Notes under the pieces: generated by a model
Told to the model about the DNA's origin: nothing
What the model saw: only the letters and a program-made list of their open reading frames with translations
The model's database searches: none
Program-made: the position numbers and the translations under genes
Assembly (NCBI GenBank): GCA_025937075.1
Contig: JAICSD010000195.1
Location: 1 to 8,042, forward strand
DNA length: 8,042 nt
Source of the DNA: Vicinamibacteria bacterium
GTDB taxonomy: Bacteria; Acidobacteriota; Vicinamibacteria; Vicinamibacterales; 2-12-FULL-66-21
Direction of reading: 5' to 3'
Shown: one piece after another, positions 6,111 through 8,042 of the stretch
How positions within the stretch are numbered: position 1 is the first letter of the stretch
Layout of the letters: each line of letters begins with the position of its first letter

Positions 6111-7232
6111 TCACGCGGAAGACAAGTACGTCTCAACATGGCGTGCAAGCCGGCGGGACGCGCGGTTCGCCTCGAACAGATGACCGCGGAGGGTGTGAAC
6201 GAATCCAATGAAGTAGAGACCCGGAGCGCCCGCCGGCTCCCCTGAAGCACTGCGCGGTTCACCGCACGCGTCAAGCACGCCTGGGACGTCGATGAGCGAT
6301 TCGAGGCCCGTGCTGAATCCGGTTGCCGCGATGATCGCATCGAACGGCTCGCTCGTCCCGTCCGCGAAGACCGCGCCGGTCGCGGTCAACTGTTCGACGG
6401 CGGGGCGCACCGTCACGCCCCCGCGCTCGAGGGCATCCACGAAGCCGACATCGATGAGGGGAATTCGCCTCGTCGTGTAGGGTGCAAACTCCGCCTCCGG
6501 CACGCCGTAACGTGTCAGATCACCGAGCACGAGCCGCGCCGTCGTTCTGCCGATGCGATTGGCAATTGCAGGTGGCAGCGCGCTGAGCAGAATGCTCGTC
6601 CGCTGAACGGGTACGCCGAACGGATCGCGCGGCACGATCGATGGCGGCGTGCGGACGCTGACGATGACGTCCGCCGCGCCGTTCTCGGCCAGGTCCGTGG
6701 CGATTTCCGCGCCGCTGTTCCCCGCTCCTACGACGAGCACGCGTTGTCCAGCGTACGGGACGCCATTCACGTACGTGGCCGAGTGCGACAGGCGGCCGCG
6801 GTACGACTCGCGGCCTCGCCAGGCTGGAACGACGGGCTGGCGATACTGTCCCGTTGCGACGACGACGACGTCTGCGCGCCACGGACCGCCGTGGACAGCC
6901 TCAACGCTCCAGCCGCGTTCGGACCGGCGGATCGTCTTCACCGTCACGCCATTCAGAACGTGCAGCCGAAAGTGACGCGCGTACTCCTTCATGTACTCGA
7001 CGAACTCGTCGCGCGAGAGATATGTGGAGTAGCGGCGCGGAATCGGGAAGTGCGCGAGTCCGGAATAGCTGCGGATCGTGTGCAGGCGCAGCCGGTCGTA
7101 GCGCCGCGCCCACGTTCCGCCGATATCTGTGTCCTGCTCGAGGACGACCGCGGCGATGCCCCGCTGCGCCAGCGATGCCGCGGCCGAGAGCCCTGACGCG
7201 CCGCCGCCGACTACGACTACGGTGGATGGCAC
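6111..7232 (-). CDS. Flavin-dependent monooxygenase (FMO/CzcO-like NAD(P)/FAD oxidoreductase)
   Basis: This 373-residue cytosolic enzyme has the two-dinucleotide-fold layout of class B flavin monooxygenases, close to the FMO, YUCCA and CzcO groups. These use NADPH and O2 to oxygenate small nucleophilic or keto substrates. The FAD-binding GGGASG is at 9-14, followed by an acidic strand end (LEQD) and IGGTW. ATGQYRQP is at 126-133. The fingerprint region YRGRLSHSATY (144-154) matches FxGxxxHxxxY with Tyr for the first Phe. The NADPH-binding GAGNSG is at 169-174, and the C-terminal ATGF at 293-296. The length is slightly short but complete for the family. It begins 34 bases after the ABC permease stop and ends 19 bases before the hydrolase start, so it is probably part of the same transcript. 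The substrate is unknown; the enzyme class is certain, but monooxygenase against simple oxidoreductase activity is not settled by sequence alone. Confidence 0.9.
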   Translation of the reverse strand: MPSTVVVVGGGASGLSAAASLAQRGIAAVVLEQDTDIGGTWARRYDRLRLHTIRSYSGLAHFPIPRRYSTYLSRDEFVEYMKEYARHFRLHVLNGVTVKTIRRSERGWSVEAVHGGPWRADVVVVATGQYRQPVVPAWRGRESYRGRLSHSATYVNGVPYAGQRVLVVGAGNSGAEIATDLAENGAADVIVSVRTPPSIVPRDPFGVPVQRTSILLSALPPAIANRIGRTTARLVLGDLTRYGVPEAEFAPYTTRRIPLIDVGFVDALERGGVTVRPAVEQLTATGAVFADGTSEPFDAIIAATGFSTGLESLIDVPGVLDACGEPRSASGEPAGAPGLYFIGFVHTLRGHLFEANRASRRLARHVETYLSSA

Positions 7233-7266
7233 GGGTCCGTCCGCGTTGTCGGTGTTATCCGCGGCC

Positions 7267-8013
7267 CTAAATTTGGATCCTCGAAAATGCGCGCGCGCCG
7301 ATCATCATGAACACGCACGCGATGAGTGCCATGATGGCGACGTCCGTCATGATTCCGAAGTATGCGGCCTGCACGAGCGCGCCGCGCAGCCCGTCGACGC
7401 CGTAGGTGAGCGGATCGACGCGCGTCGCGATCGCGAGGCCGGCCGGAATACCCGTCAGCGGGAACAGCGCGCCCGAGAGAAAGAAGATCGGCATCACGAG
7501 GAAGTTCATGATCAACTGAAAGCCCTGCATGTTCTGCAGCTGCGAGCCGATGGCGGTCCCGAGCGCCGCGAACACGATGCTGATGAGCGTCATGAAGAGG
7601 AACGCGAGCGGCAGCGTGGACGCGTTCGCGGGCCGGAAGCCGGCGATCAAGCACACGATGACGACGAGCAGCCCCTGGATGAGCGCGACCGTCGCGCCGC
7701 CAAGCGTTTTGCCGATCATGATCTGCAATCGCGGCACCGGCGCGACGAGCGTCTCCTTGAGAAAACCGAACTGCCGATCCCACAACAGCCCGATTCCCGA
7801 GAACACGGACGTGAACAGCACCGACATCGCAATCACGCCCGGTGCCACGAACTGCAGGTAGCTGCCCTGTCCGGCCTTCTGGAAGACCGGGCCGAGGCCG
7901 AACCCGAACGCGATGAGATACAGAATGGGCGAGCCGAGCGACGCGACGATCTGCGCGCGCGATCGTACGTAGCGCTTCAGCTCGCGCAGCCAGAGGATGT
8001 AAATCGCGCTCAC
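7267..8013 (-). CDS. ABC-2 type transporter permease (DrrB/NodJ-like)
   Basis: This 248-residue integral membrane protein is the permease of an ABC-2 exporter. Six predicted membrane segments lie near residues 22-41, 56-77, 108-126, 136-155, 168-186 and 222-243. Family signatures include the amphipathic N terminus (WLRELKRYVRSR), FVAPGVIAMSVLF, the cytoplasmic loop DRQFGFLKETLVAPVPR, and FFLSGALFPL followed by DPLTYGVDGLRG. Relatives (DrrB, NodJ and many unnamed pumps) pair with a separate ATPase to export drugs, lipids or polysaccharides. The start is GTG: a strong GGAGG lies 7 bases upstream, and the GTGA overlaps the stop of the partial upstream gene, the standard arrangement for an ATPase-permease pair. 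The protein looks complete. The exported substrate cannot be inferred. Confidence 0.93.
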   Translation of the reverse strand: MSAIYILWLRELKRYVRSRAQIVASLGSPILYLIAFGFGLGPVFQKAGQGSYLQFVAPGVIAMSVLFTSVFSGIGLLWDRQFGFLKETLVAPVPRLQIMIGKTLGGATVALIQGLLVVIVCLIAGFRPANASTLPLAFLFMTLISIVFAALGTAIGSQLQNMQGFQLIMNFLVMPIFFLSGALFPLTGIPAGLAIATRVDPLTYGVDGLRGALVQAAYFGIMTDVAIMALIACVFMMIGARAFSRIQI

Positions 8014-8042
8014 GTCATCGCCTCCACATCTTCACGACCTGA
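8010..8042 (-). CDS. C-terminal end of an upstream gene, probably the partner ABC ATPase (partial)
   Basis: Reading in from the right edge, the frame SGREDVEAMT ends at a TGA at 8012-8010 that overlaps the GTG of the permease by four bases (GTGA). DrrA-like ATPases often end with a short TGR-type tail directly before such a permease, so this is most likely the cognate ATPase. Only ten residues are visible, so the identification rests mostly on position. Confidence 0.55.
   Translation of the reverse strand, partial: SGREDVEAMT
8021..8025 (-). promoter_or_regulatory. Ribosome binding site of the ABC-2 permease
   Basis: GGAGG on the minus strand sits 7 bases before the GTG at 8013, inside the last codons of the upstream gene. 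It decides in favour of the GTG start. Confidence 0.65.

Noticed and set aside
6092..6340. An N-terminal extension of the hydrolase to an ATG at 6340
   Set aside because: It would overlap the monooxygenase C-terminal region and bury the signal peptide internally.
1..8042. tRNA, rRNA, CRISPR array, insertion sequence or riboswitch
   Set aside because: No repeat-spacer pattern, transposase, terminal inverted repeats or recognisable RNA core was seen on either strand; subtle RNA elements would need a covariance-model search.

Overview
The window is high-GC bacterial DNA, most likely from an Acidobacteriota lineage. Two gene families point that way: an ATPase-less, duplicated MacB/FtsX-type permease of the ADOP kind, and a secreted von Willebrand factor A protein of the VWFA-related type common in that phylum. 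This is an inference from family membership, not a database result. Nearly all the sequence is coding; no RNA genes, insertion sequences, CRISPR arrays or gene-free stretches over 300 bases were found.

Layout. Bases 1-983 hold a LigD-type polymerase-domain gene on the minus strand. Its 3' end runs into a piece of a second, diverged LigD polymerase gene that enters from the left edge on the plus strand (about 3-143). The two fragments converge on a short shared stretch near 132-143, so this is a rearrangement breakpoint or an assembly chimera. Bases 1092-3527 (minus) encode the ADOP-family permease. A 96-bp divergent intergenic region (3528-3623) separates it from the plus-strand vWA gene (3624-4566). 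The vWA gene carries a frameshift near 4482-4488, and its uncorrected frame runs on into the adjacent cupin gene (4599-4994), giving a false vWA-cupin fusion.

The right half (4998-8042) is a compact minus-strand gene train. In transcription order it holds the last codons of a probable ABC ATPase, an ABC-2 permease (GTGA overlap), a flavin-dependent monooxygenase, a secreted alpha/beta hydrolase that seems to have lost part of its catalytic domain, and a VOC/glyoxalase-fold protein (ATGA overlap with the hydrolase). The overlaps and short gaps suggest co-transcription. The shared role is not known; an export pump next to oxidative and hydrolytic enzymes would fit handling of a small molecule, but this is speculative.

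The most notable points are three broken or rearranged genes: the LigD junction, the frameshifted vWA gene and the internally deleted hydrolase. I found no convincing evidence of a wholly new system.
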